DNA of 32,732 nucleotides from Verrucomicrobiota bacterium (GTDB lineage: Bacteria; Verrucomicrobiota; Verrucomicrobiia; Opitutales; Opitutaceae): contig JAQGON010000102.1 of NCBI GenBank assembly GCA_028293565.1, forward strand, positions 1 to 32,732, read 5' to 3'. The stretch's first letter is position 1, and each line of letters begins with the position of its first letter. A program made the translations under genes and the position numbers. This document shows, piece after piece, positions 23,671 to 31,993 of this stretch. Below the pieces are notes generated by a model, which was given only the letters and a program-made list of their open reading frames with translations, ran no database searches and was not told where the DNA came from.

Positions 23671-24033
23671 ATGCCCTCCAGCCTCTCCTCCTCCACGGCC
23701 GTCCGGTCCCGGCAGATTTCCCGCATCGCCCTCGCGCAAAAGCAGGCGGATGCCGCAAAGAAAGCAGCGAAACTCGCGAAGGCCGGATTCAAGGCGGCGA
23801 AGGAAAAATTCAAGGACGCCAGGCGGACCGCCCGGAAGCTTCGCAAGACGGTCGGCAAATTGAAGGAGGAGCTTGCCGCGCTGGCCGTTAAGCGAGTCCG
23901 GAGAAAACGCGCTTCGCCGCCGCCGGCCGTGCCAAAACTCCGGCGCTCCGCTCTCCCGCCGTCTCCGGCCGCGCCCGATACAGGCCCACTTCCGTCGGCA
24001 GATCCGCTTCCGCCGGTTTCACCCTTGGAATAG
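23671..24033 (+). CDS. Small Lys/Ala-rich coiled-coil protein with Pro-rich tail
   Basis: 120 aa. Residues 20-75 form a highly charged helix (ALAQKQADAAKKAAKLAKAGF, EKFKDARRTARKLRKTVGKL in pieces) rich in Lys, Arg and Ala, ending EELAAL; then a short basic patch VKRVRRKR and a Pro-rich tail (SPPPAVPK, LPPVSPLE). There is no signal peptide or membrane segment. The composition resembles histone-H1-like or nucleoid proteins and other AlaLys-rich small proteins, but no family is recognised. An overlapping frame at 23610-23891 gives only a His/Arg-rich shadow. It converges on ppk2, 42 bases away. Confidence 0.55.
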   Translation: MPSSLSSSTAVRSRQISRIALAQKQADAAKKAAKLAKAGFKAAKEKFKDARRTARKLRKTVGKLKEELAALAVKRVRRKRASPPPAVPKLRRSALPPSPAAPDTGPLPSADPLPPVSPLE

Positions 24034-24070
24034 GGAACCGCCCAGGAAGACGGCTGGCTCGGTTCCGTCT
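24034..24070. terminator. Hairpin between convergent genes, possible terminator
   Basis: GGAACCG (24034-24040) pairs with CGGTTCC (24060-24066). A competing stem AGACGG/CCGTCT joins 24048-24053 to 24065-24070. There is no T-run. Position between the small coiled-coil gene and ppk2 suggests a weak bidirectional terminator. Confidence 0.3.
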
Positions 24071-24075
24071 GCGGT

Positions 24076-25005
24076 TCAGTAGATTTCCGGCACGATCATT
24101 TCCGGCCGCACGGGCTCCCGGCGATAATCCGGATGGTGCACCCGCGGCGGCAGCTCGATCGGCAGGTGGCCGACCTCGGCGTAGCGCACCTGGGAGAGCA
24201 GATGATGGATGCAGTTCAGCCGGCCTTTTTTCTTGTCGGCGCCCTGCACCACCCACCATGGCGCCTCGGGGATGTGCGTGCGGTCGAACATCACCTCCTT
24301 GGCCTTCGTGTAGAGCTCCCAGCGCTTGCGCGACTCCAGGTCCATCGGGCTGAGTTTCCACTGCTTGAGCGGGTCGTTGATCCGGCAGCGAAACCGGAAT
24401 TCCTGCTCCTCGTCGGGAATGGAGAACCAATATTTGATCACCTGGATTCCGGAGCGCACGAGCATCTTCTCGAACTCCGGCACCGAGCGGAAAAATTCCT
24501 CGTACTCCGCATCGGTGCAGAACCCCATCACGCGCTCCACGCCCGCCCGGTTGTACCAGCTGCGGTCGAACAGCACCATCTCGCCTGCGGCGGGGAGATG
24601 GGCGATGTACCGCTGGAAATACCACTGGGTTTTTTCCCGGCTCGACGGCGCCGGCAGCGCCGCCACCCGGGCCACGCGCGGATTCAGGCGCTGCGTGATG
24701 CGCTTGATCGCCCCGCCCTTCCCGGCGGCGTCGCGGCCTTCGAAGACAATCACCAGCCGGTGGCCGCTGCTCACGATCCAGTCGTGCATCTTCACCAGCT
24801 CCCCCTGCAGCCGGAAAAGCTCCCGGAAGTAATGGTTGCGCGCCGCGTGCGACGCATCCTCCTCCACCGGGCGCGCCGGCTGATGCGGATCGACCCGCTC
24901 CCAATCCTCGCGCTCCATCTCGAGCTCCTCGTCGTAGTCGTCGATCAGCTCGCGGTGCACGCGGCGGATGAGCTGATTCTCGTGATTCGGGGATTCGTGG
25001 GCCAT
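24076..25005 (-). CDS. ppk2: Polyphosphate kinase 2 family protein (one-domain)
   Basis: 309 aa from ATG 25005; the frame reaches 25113, but the added part is Arg/Gly-rich and unlike the family. PPK2 enzymes transfer phosphate between polyphosphate and nucleoside di- or monophosphates. Walker A IVFEGRDAAGKGGAIKR (G90-G97), the lid/Walker B motif VLFDRSWYNRAGVERVMGF (D147, R148), then IKYWFSIPDEEQEFRFRCR, LSPMDLESRKRWE and APWWVVQGADKKKGRLN are all present. Length and the NRAGVE/RRIDDP-like (CRINDPLKQWKLSP) motifs fit class I, which mainly makes NTP from NDP, or the reverse. It is divergent from a two-domain PPK2 at 25170, with a shared 164-base control region. Confidence 0.93.
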   Translation of the reverse strand: MAHESPNHENQLIRRVHRELIDDYDEELEMEREDWERVDPHQPARPVEEDASHAARNHYFRELFRLQGELVKMHDWIVSSGHRLVIVFEGRDAAGKGGAIKRITQRLNPRVARVAALPAPSSREKTQWYFQRYIAHLPAAGEMVLFDRSWYNRAGVERVMGFCTDAEYEEFFRSVPEFEKMLVRSGIQVIKYWFSIPDEEQEFRFRCRINDPLKQWKLSPMDLESRKRWELYTKAKEVMFDRTHIPEAPWWVVQGADKKKGRLNCIHHLLSQVRYAEVGHLPIELPPRVHHPDYRREPVRPEMIVPEIY

Positions 25006-25082
25006 GAGGGACAAACCATAGAAGTCCGCCCGCCCGCCGCCGCAAGCCGCCACCGGGCGCCCGCCCGTCCGGAGCCGGAATT

Positions 25083-25104
25083 TAACCTGACCGTAACCTT
25101 GGCG
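25083..25104. promoter_or_regulatory. 11-bp direct repeat, candidate Pho box
   Basis: TAACCTGACCG (25083-25093) is followed at once by TAACCTTGGCG (25094-25104); 8 of 11 positions agree. Pho boxes are direct repeats with an 11-base period, and this one lies between two divergent polyphosphate kinase genes, 66 bases before the plus-strand start. The sequence itself differs from the E. coli consensus, so the assignment rests on spacing and context. Confidence 0.4.
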
Positions 25105-25169
25105 GAAAATCATCCTCCCGGCCCAGCTCCGGCTCGACTTCCCTTCCGCTCCCGGCAGCCTCGCGGCGC

Positions 25170-26645
25170 ATGGCGAAAGCGAGGCACGGATTGACGAAGC
25201 GCGCCTACCAGGCCCGCGCCCGGGTCCTGCGCGAGCAGCTGGTGCAGCTGCAGCTTACGCTCAAGCGCGCGCCCTTCAAGGTGCTGCTGATCCTCGCCGG
25301 GCCCGAGGGCGCCGGTCGCGGGAACCTGCTCAACACGCTCGCCGAGTGGCTCGATCCGCGCGGCGTCGAGACGTTTTCCTATCATCCGCCGACCGACAGC
25401 GAACGGGCCCATCCGCACCTCTGGCGATTCTGGCGGAGCCTGCCGGGCATCGGCCGCATCGGACTCTACGCCGGCTCCTGGTACACCGAGACGCTGCGCG
25501 AGGAGGCACGGAGCAAGCGCGCCCTGAGCCACATCACCGCCGACGCCGGTCGGATCTGCCGTTTTGAAAAACTGCTGGCCGACGGCGGCACCCTGATTGT
25601 GAAGGTCTGGCTCGACCTTTCCAAGGAGTCGCAGGGGCGCCGTCTCCGCAGCCTTCGCGCCGACCCGGCGACGGCATGGCGGGTGACCGACGAGGACTGG
25701 CACCACCATCGCATCTACGACCGCCTCGCCGCCACCGCCGCCCATATTCGCCGGAAGACGAACCAGCCCGGGGCGCGCTGGCACCTCATCGACGCGCAGG
25801 ACGAGCGCGCCCGCGACCTCTCCGTCGGGCAGCTCCTGCTCGCGGAGGTCCGGCGGCAACAGGAACGCCTCAGGCGCCGCGCGCGCTCCCAGGCGCCGCA
25901 GCGCCTGAAATCGCTCCGCCCCTCGGGACTGCGCCGGCTGCGCGCGCTCCGGCTCGACCAGCATCTTTCCGAAAAGGACTACGACGTCCTGCGGGAAAAA
26001 TGGCTCGGCCGCCTCAACCAGGCGGTGCGCGCGGCCTTCGCCGCCCGCCGCGCGATCGTCTTTGCCTTCGAGGGCTGGGACGCGGCTGGCAAGGGCGGCG
26101 CGATCCGGCGGCTGACAAGCGCCGTCGACCCGCGCGATTACCGCGTGGTCCCCGTGGCCAAACCCACCGACGAGGAGAAGCACGCGCATTACCTCTGGCG
26201 CTTCTGGCGCGACATCCCGGCGAACGGCCGGATGGTCGTCTTCGACCGCTCCTGGTACGGGCGCGTGCTCGTCGAGCGCATCGAGGGATTCTGCCGCGAC
26301 GATGAATGGAAGCGCGCCTTCGGGGAGATCGACGATTTCGAGCGCGAGCTGACGCAGCACGGGACCATCGTCCTGAAATACTGGCTGCACATTTCGCATG
26401 CCGAGCAGCTGGCGCGTTTCCGCGAGCGCGAAGCCGCGGCCCACAAGCGTCACAAGATGAACGCGGAGGACTGGCGCAACCGCCGGAAACGCACCGCGTA
26501 CGAAATTGCCGTCGGCGACATGCTGGCGCTCACCGACCGCGACCACGCCCCGTGGCATGTCATTCCGGCGGACAACAAACGGTTCGCGCGCCTCGAGGTG
26601 CTCCGGTCCGCGAGCCGGCAGATCGAAGCGGCGCTGGAGTCCTGA
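25170..26645 (+). CDS. pap: Two-domain PPK2, polyphosphate:AMP phosphotransferase-like
   Basis: 491 aa: two tandem PPK2 domains, the arrangement of class II Pap enzymes that phosphorylate AMP to ADP with polyphosphate. The C-terminal domain is intact: Walker A AFEGWDAAGKGGAIRR (G302-G310), VVFDRSWYGRVLVERIEGF (D359, R360), LKYWLHISHAEQLARF and MNAEDWRNR. The N-terminal domain is degenerate: the P-loop reads LAGPEGAGRGNLL (44-54), with Arg for the catalytic Lys, and DRSWY is replaced by AGSWY (101-105), so it is probably structural, as known for Pap. An Arg-rich linker joins them. The ydcF-like gene follows 3 bases after the stop, so they are co-transcribed. Confidence 0.92.
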   Translation: MAKARHGLTKRAYQARARVLREQLVQLQLTLKRAPFKVLLILAGPEGAGRGNLLNTLAEWLDPRGVETFSYHPPTDSERAHPHLWRFWRSLPGIGRIGLYAGSWYTETLREEARSKRALSHITADAGRICRFEKLLADGGTLIVKVWLDLSKESQGRRLRSLRADPATAWRVTDEDWHHHRIYDRLAATAAHIRRKTNQPGARWHLIDAQDERARDLSVGQLLLAEVRRQQERLRRRARSQAPQRLKSLRPSGLRRLRALRLDQHLSEKDYDVLREKWLGRLNQAVRAAFAARRAIVFAFEGWDAAGKGGAIRRLTSAVDPRDYRVVPVAKPTDEEKHAHYLWRFWRDIPANGRMVVFDRSWYGRVLVERIEGFCRDDEWKRAFGEIDDFERELTQHGTIVLKYWLHISHAEQLARFREREAAAHKRHKMNAEDWRNRRKRTAYEIAVGDMLALTDRDHAPWHVIPADNKRFARLEVLRSASRQIEAALES

Positions 26646-26648
26646 GAA

Positions 26649-27452
26649 ATGCTCTTCTGGCTGAAGAAGGCGGTTTCCTACTGGCTCATGCCCTTGCCGT
26701 TTTGCCTCGCGCTGATGCTTCTCGGCCTCGCGTGGCTGCGCTGGGGACGCCGTCCGCGCACCGGCAAAATCCTGGCCGCGACCGGGGCGCTGCTGCTGGT
26801 CATCCTGAGCAGCAAGCAGGTCGGCGGCGCGCTGCTCCGCCCGCTGGAAGACCAGTATCCCGCCATTCCCGAACTCCCCGCGCGCGCGCCGGTTCCCCCG
26901 CAGCTCCTGGCCTGCCGGGTGATCGTCGTGCTCGGCGGCGGCCATGTCGACGCCGCCGGGCTGTCGGCGATCGCGAAGCTCAGCTCCTCCGCGTCCGCGC
27001 GGATCACCGAGGCGGTCCGGCTGGCGCGCGTCCTTCCCGGGGCGACGCTGATCGTCTCGGGCCCGTCCGCCGGCGGCGGCAAAACGCATGCCTCGGTCCT
27101 CGCCGCGGCCGCCGTTTCCCTTGGGGTCGACGCCGGCCGCATCGTCCAGGTCGACACCGCCCGCGACACCGACGACGAGGTGCAGGAAATCAGGCGCCGG
27201 ATCGGATCCGGCATTCCGTTCGCGCTCGTGACGTCCGCATGGCACATGCCCCGCGCCATGGGATTGATGCGTCGGGCGGGACTCCATCCCGTTCCCTGCC
27301 CGGCGGATTTCCTCGCCCGCGCCAATGCCGACTTCCGCGCGGGCGACTGGTCATGCGACCTCTCCGGCCTCGAGCAAAGCACCTGGGCAATCTATGAGGG
27401 CCTCGGGATCACCTGGGCGCGAATGCAGGGAAAATGGGAGGCGGGGCGCTGA
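26649..27452 (+). CDS. YdcF/ElyC/SanA (DUF218) family membrane protein
   Basis: 267 aa. Two N-terminal membrane helices (about 13-31, LMPLPFCLALMLLGLAWL, and 40-56, ILAATGALLLVILSS) precede a DUF218 domain: VIVVLGGGHVD (91-101), RITEAVRLAR, GATLIVSGPSAGG, TDDEVQEI, and FALVTSAWHMPRAMGLMRRAG, the core motif of the ElyC family. ElyC acts in envelope and lipid-carrier homeostasis in E. coli; SanA affects vancomycin sensitivity. The domain should face the periplasm. The start is 3 bases after the Pap stop. Whether it shares a function with Pap is unknown. Confidence 0.87.
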   Translation: MLFWLKKAVSYWLMPLPFCLALMLLGLAWLRWGRRPRTGKILAATGALLLVILSSKQVGGALLRPLEDQYPAIPELPARAPVPPQLLACRVIVVLGGGHVDAAGLSAIAKLSSSASARITEAVRLARVLPGATLIVSGPSAGGGKTHASVLAAAAVSLGVDAGRIVQVDTARDTDDEVQEIRRRIGSGIPFALVTSAWHMPRAMGLMRRAGLHPVPCPADFLARANADFRAGDWSCDLSGLEQSTWAIYEGLGITWARMQGKWEAGR

Positions 27453-27509
27453 CACGCCTCCCGTTTCTCCTTTCTCCCTGCTCTTTTCTCCCCTCTACTC
27501 CAATCTACC
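27453..27509 (+). other. Pyrimidine-rich leader before the DUF47 gene
   Basis: The 57 bases between the ydcF-like stop and ATG 27510 are almost all C and T, with no Shine-Dalgarno. The pattern resembles leaders that rely on ribosomal protein S1 or on an unstructured start. Similar pyrimidine-rich stretches precede other starts in the window (for example 8371). Confidence 0.35.
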
Positions 27510-28148
27510 ATGCTCTGGCTCAAGAAACTATTCGGGAAAGAGGACAAGTTCTTCGACCTGCTCGAGGCGGGGGCCGGCGAGGCCAAGACGAGCGTCAACC
27601 TGCTCGCCAGCTACCTCCAGACCCTCAGCGCCGGCGGGCCGCCGGCGAACCTTGACGACTTTGTGCAGTCGCGGCGGAAGGAAAAGCGCATCCGGCACGA
27701 GATGACCGAGCAGCTGAGCCGCACATTCGTGACGCCGCTCGAGCGCGAGGACATCGAGGCGCTGTCGTTCGCACTCTACCGGATCCCGAAGGCGGTCGAA
27801 AAAATCGTCGAGCGCCTCTCGATTTACCCGGGACGCGTCCCGCACGCGGCCTTCCAGCGGCAGGCGGAGCTGCTCAACCTCGCGGCGGACGCCGTGACCT
27901 TCATGGTCAAGGAGCTCCGCGGCGGCACGCACATGGAAAAGATCCGCGAGGCCAACGACCGCCTGCAGTACGCCGAGGGCGAGGCCGACAAGGTGATGCT
28001 GACGCTGCTCAAGGACCTTTACCATGGACCGTACGACGCCAAGGAGCTGGTGATTCTCCAGGAAATTTACGAGATGGTGGAGCAGGCTGTGGACCGCTGC
28101 CGCAACGCCGGCAACATCGTCGTCCAAATCGTGCTCAAGCATTCCTGA
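27510..28148 (+). CDS. DUF47 (PhoU-like) phosphate transport regulator
   Basis: 212 aa, all-helical, typical DUF47 length. Motifs: MLWLKKLFGKEDKFFDLLEAGA at the N-terminus (in parts LFGKEDKFFDLL, SVNLLASYL), KRIRHEMTEQLSRTFVTPLEREDIEALSFAL (core acidic/basic DUF47 motif, here split as KRIRHEMTEQL and TFVTPLEREDIEAL), EGEADKVMLTLLKDLY and a PhoU-like C-terminus EIYEMVEQAVDRCRNAGNIV. Proteins of this type bind metal through an E/DxxxD pattern, sit next to PiT transporters and are thought to control them. The pit gene starts 21 bases downstream, which supports this. Confidence 0.92.
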   Translation: MLWLKKLFGKEDKFFDLLEAGAGEAKTSVNLLASYLQTLSAGGPPANLDDFVQSRRKEKRIRHEMTEQLSRTFVTPLEREDIEALSFALYRIPKAVEKIVERLSIYPGRVPHAAFQRQAELLNLAADAVTFMVKELRGGTHMEKIREANDRLQYAEGEADKVMLTLLKDLYHGPYDAKELVILQEIYEMVEQAVDRCRNAGNIVVQIVLKHS

Positions 28149-28169
28149 GCCGAGCGCCGTCCCGCCGTC

Positions 28170-29237
28170 ATGACGCTGTTCCTGTTCGTTCTGCTGGCTG
28201 CGCTCGTTTTCGAGTATATCAACGGGTTTCACGACACCGCCAACGCGATTGCGACGGTCGTCTCGACCAAGGTGCTCACTCCCCGCTGGGCGATCGCCTG
28301 GGCGGCATTTTTCAACCTGCTCGGCGCGCTGATGGGCACGGCGGTCGCGACCACGATCGGCAAGGGGCTCGTCGACACGCAATTCGTCACGATGACGACG
28401 GTGATGGGCGCGCTGCTCAGCGCGATCATCTGGGGCTTGTTCACCTGGTGGCTCGGACTGCCGTCGAGCTCGAGCCATTCGCTCGTCGGCGGACTTTGCG
28501 GCGCCGCGCTCGGGACCTCGAACGGCGACTGGCACGTGCTGCACTGGGCGATCAAGGACAGCCATGGTGCGGCCACCGGGCTCTGGCCGAAGGTCGTGCT
28601 GCCGATGATCGCCTCGCCGCTCCTCGGTTTCTTCGGCGGTGCGTTCCTGATGGGCCTCCTCACGGTGATCCTGCACCGGCTCACGCCGCGGCTGGTCAAC
28701 CTGATCTTCGGCAAGGCCCAGCTCCTCAGCGCCGGTTTCATGGGTTTCAGCCACGGTTCGAACGACGCGCAGAAAACGATGGGCATCATCGCGCTCGCCC
28801 TGTTCACCGGCACCACCCAAGGCGCGTTCGCCCACCTGCCGGAATGGGCCGCGTTCCTGCGGACGCCGGAATTCACGGTCCCGTACTGGGTCATCATCAC
28901 CTGCGCGCTCACCATGGCGGCCGGCACCGCCGCCGGCGGCTGGCGGATCATCCGCACGATGGGACACAAGATGGTGAAGCTCCAGCCGGTCCACGGCTTC
29001 GCGGCGGAGACCACCGCGGCCCTGATCATCCACGGCGCCTCCACGCTCGGCGTTCCCGTGTCCACGACCCACGTCATCGCGACGTCGATCATGGGCGTCG
29101 GCGCGACGAAGCGTTTCAGCGCCGTCAAATGGGGCCTCGTCGGCCGCATCGTGTGGGCGTGGGTCCTCACCCTCCCCGTCACCGGCCTGTTCGGTTATCT
29201 GATCGTGAACCTCCTCCGCGCATTCGGGGTGGGATAA
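28170..29237 (+). CDS. pit: PiT family low-affinity inorganic phosphate transporter
   Basis: 355 aa integral membrane protein, about 8-10 helices. Both PiT signature repeats are present: FEYINGFHDTANAIATVV (residues 14-31) near the N-terminus, and FMGFSHGSNDAQKTMGIIAL in the second half, the duplicated phosphate/metal-binding GxxDxxN-type motifs. SSSSHSLVGGL and VPVSTTHVIATSIMG are the matching paired segments. It carries metal-phosphate with H+ or Na+ across the inner membrane. Paired with DUF47 upstream and convergent with the high-affinity pst/pho genes. Confidence 0.95.
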   Translation: MTLFLFVLLAALVFEYINGFHDTANAIATVVSTKVLTPRWAIAWAAFFNLLGALMGTAVATTIGKGLVDTQFVTMTTVMGALLSAIIWGLFTWWLGLPSSSSHSLVGGLCGAALGTSNGDWHVLHWAIKDSHGAATGLWPKVVLPMIASPLLGFFGGAFLMGLLTVILHRLTPRLVNLIFGKAQLLSAGFMGFSHGSNDAQKTMGIIALALFTGTTQGAFAHLPEWAAFLRTPEFTVPYWVIITCALTMAAGTAAGGWRIIRTMGHKMVKLQPVHGFAAETTAALIIHGASTLGVPVSTTHVIATSIMGVGATKRFSAVKWGLVGRIVWAWVLTLPVTGLFGYLIVNLLRAFGVG

Positions 29238-29327
29238 CCGCCGGCGTTCCTCCGGAATTCGGAATTCGGCGTTGAAGTTCGGAGAAGCAGTTGAAGCCAA
29301 TGTTTCCCTGTGCCAGCGAGTCAGACT

Positions 29328-29421
29328 CGATTGCGAGCTCCGAACTGCGAGCTCCGAACTGCGAGCTCCGAACTGCGAGCTCCGAACTGCGAATTCCGAA
29401 CTGCGAATTCCGAATTTCGAA

Positions 29422-29438
<17 letters not shown>
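29328..29438. repeat. 14-bp tandem repeat, about eight units, running into the phoR 3' end
   Basis: The unit CGAACTGCGAGCTC is exact at 29341-29354, 29355-29368 and 29369-29382. CGAACTGCGAATTC follows at 29383-29396 and 29397-29410, then diverged units at 29411-29424 and 29425-29438, and a partial unit at 29328-29340. An inverse-sense run (CGGAATTCGGAATTCGG, about 29253-29269) lies just upstream. The phoR stop codon (29422-29424) is inside the sixth full unit. Confidence 0.9.
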
Positions 29439-30609
<1,171 letters not shown>

Positions 30610-30634
30610 GCTCCCAAAAAAACGGCGCGCCGCC

Positions 30635-31318
30635 TCAGGAGCCAGCCTTGAAACGATAGCCCACGCCCCGGATCGTTTCGAGATAGTCCGCCGCCGGTCC
30701 GATCTTTTCGCGCAGCCGCCGCATGTGCGTGTCGACGGTGCGCGTGTCGATCGCGGTCTCATAGCCCCAGACATCCTGCAGCAGGCGCTCGCGGCTCTGC
30801 ACGCGACCGCGCCGCTTCGCGAGGGCCACCAGCAGGTTGAACTCCGTGGCCGTGAGCGTGACCGCCTTCCCCTCCACCTCCGCGACATGCCGCGGCACGT
30901 CGACCATCAGCGTGCCGATGCGGATCTGTTCCGTCGCGTCATCGGCCTTGGTGCGCTTCAGCAGCTTCCGGATTCGCAGGACCAGCTCGCGCGGGCTGTA
31001 GGGTTTCGTGACGTAGTCGTCCGCGCCCAGCTCGAGCCCGACCACGCGGTCCATTTCGGCCGCCTTCGCCGTCAGCATCAGCACGGGGATGCCGGCCGTC
31101 GCGGGGTCGCGCCGCATGAACTTGCAGACCTCCAGGCCGTCGAGCTCCGGCAGCATCAGGTCGAGCACCACGAGGTCCGGGCGCTCCGCCCGCACCGCCG
31201 CGAGGCCCTTCAACCCATCGGCGGCGAAGATCGGTGCGAACCCGGCCTCCCGCAGCTTGAAGCCCAGCACCTCGAGGGCGTCGGGCTCGTCGTCAACGAT
31301 CAGGATTTTGGGCTTCAT
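30635..31318 (-). CDS. phoB: Phosphate regulon response regulator PhoB (OmpR family)
   Basis: 227 aa, standard OmpR/PhoB length. The receiver domain (1-120) has D9/D10, phospho-acceptor D53 (VVLDLMLPELDG), T83 and K105 (DDYVTKPYSPREL). The C-terminal winged helix (130-225) has VTLTATEFNLLVALAKRRG, SRERLLQDVWGY, the recognition-helix region TRTVDTHMRRLREKIG and IRGVGYRFK. When phosphorylated by PhoR it should bind Pho boxes and activate uptake and phosphate-sparing genes. Its first 26 bases overlap the 3' end of phoU, indicating translational coupling. Confidence 0.95.
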   Translation of the reverse strand: MKPKILIVDDEPDALEVLGFKLREAGFAPIFAADGLKGLAAVRAERPDLVVLDLMLPELDGLEVCKFMRRDPATAGIPVLMLTAKAAEMDRVVGLELGADDYVTKPYSPRELVLRIRKLLKRTKADDATEQIRIGTLMVDVPRHVAEVEGKAVTLTATEFNLLVALAKRRGRVQSRERLLQDVWGYETAIDTRTVDTHMRRLREKIGPAADYLETIRGVGYRFKAGS

Positions 31319-31976
31319 TGGGATCCTTCAGACCGGCGTGGCGGATGTCCCGCGCTTCATAAAGATAAACCACCTCCTCGGCGACGTTGGTCGCATGGTC
31401 CGCGATGCGCTCGAGGCACTTCGAGATGACCATCAGCGCGAGGCACCGCGAAATCGTCGTCGGGCGCTCCACCATGTAGCTCGACAGCTCGCGGTGCAGC
31501 TGCCGGTTCAGGTCGTCCACTTCCTTGTCCCGCGGGATCACCGTCCGCGCCAGGTCGGGCTTGCGCTCGACAAACGCCGTGAGCGCATCCCGGAGCATTT
31601 CCAGCGCCATCGCGGCCATCCGCGGAAGATCGATGTAGGGCTTGAGCTGCGGCTCCTGGTTGAGGTCATGCGACCGGCGCGCGATCGAGCACGCCTCGTC
31701 CCCCACCCGCTCGAGGTTCTGCGAGATTTTCATCGCCACGGTGATGAAGCGCAGCTCCGTCGCGAGCGGCGCCTTCGTCAGCAGATGCAGCGCCAGGTCG
31801 TCCACCTCGATCTCGAACTGGTCGATGATGTTGTCGTCCTCCTCCACCTGCCGGGCCAGCGCGTCGTCGCGGTCGACGAGCGACCGCATCGCGCGCGCCA
31901 CCGCCGACTCGGAGTGGCTCGCCATCGCGAGGACCGTGTCCTTCAGCTTGTTCATCTCTTCGCTGTAGTGGGTCAT
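31293..31976 (-). CDS. phoU: Phosphate transport system regulator PhoU
   Basis: 227 aa, two three-helix PhoU repeats. Metal/partner motifs: IIDQFEIEVDDLALHLL in repeat 1 with ISQNLERVGDEACSIARR, and DKEVDDLNRQLHREL in repeat 2 with ISKCLERIADHATNVAEEVVYL (the E/DxxxD-containing NLERxGD and CLERIADHA signatures). PhoU links PstB activity to PhoR and keeps the system off when phosphate is plentiful. It starts 17 bases after the pstB stop and overlaps phoB by 26 bases, so the order pstB-phoU-phoB-phoR appears to be one transcript. Confidence 0.96.
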   Translation of the reverse strand: MTHYSEEMNKLKDTVLAMASHSESAVARAMRSLVDRDDALARQVEEDDNIIDQFEIEVDDLALHLLTKAPLATELRFITVAMKISQNLERVGDEACSIARRSHDLNQEPQLKPYIDLPRMAAMALEMLRDALTAFVERKPDLARTVIPRDKEVDDLNRQLHRELSSYMVERPTTISRCLALMVISKCLERIADHATNVAEEVVYLYEARDIRHAGLKDPNEAQNPDR

Positions 31977-31993
31977 GGGGAGCAGGAGTTCGT

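Noticed and set aside
23610-23891. 93-codon plus-strand frame overlapping the small coiled-coil gene
   Set aside because: His/Arg/Gly-rich shadow; the 23671 frame has a regular charged helix and a sensible stop before ppk2.
25110-27287. 725-codon minus-strand frame opposite pap and the ydcF-like gene
   Set aside because: Same kind of antisense shadow; both plus-strand genes have intact family motifs.
30610-30888. PhoR N-terminal extension or a PhoB-PhoR fusion by frameshift
   Set aside because: The extra part is a Cys/Arg/Ser-rich shadow of phoB's DNA-binding domain, and the T7 run lies after the phoB stop, so slippage there cannot fuse the two.
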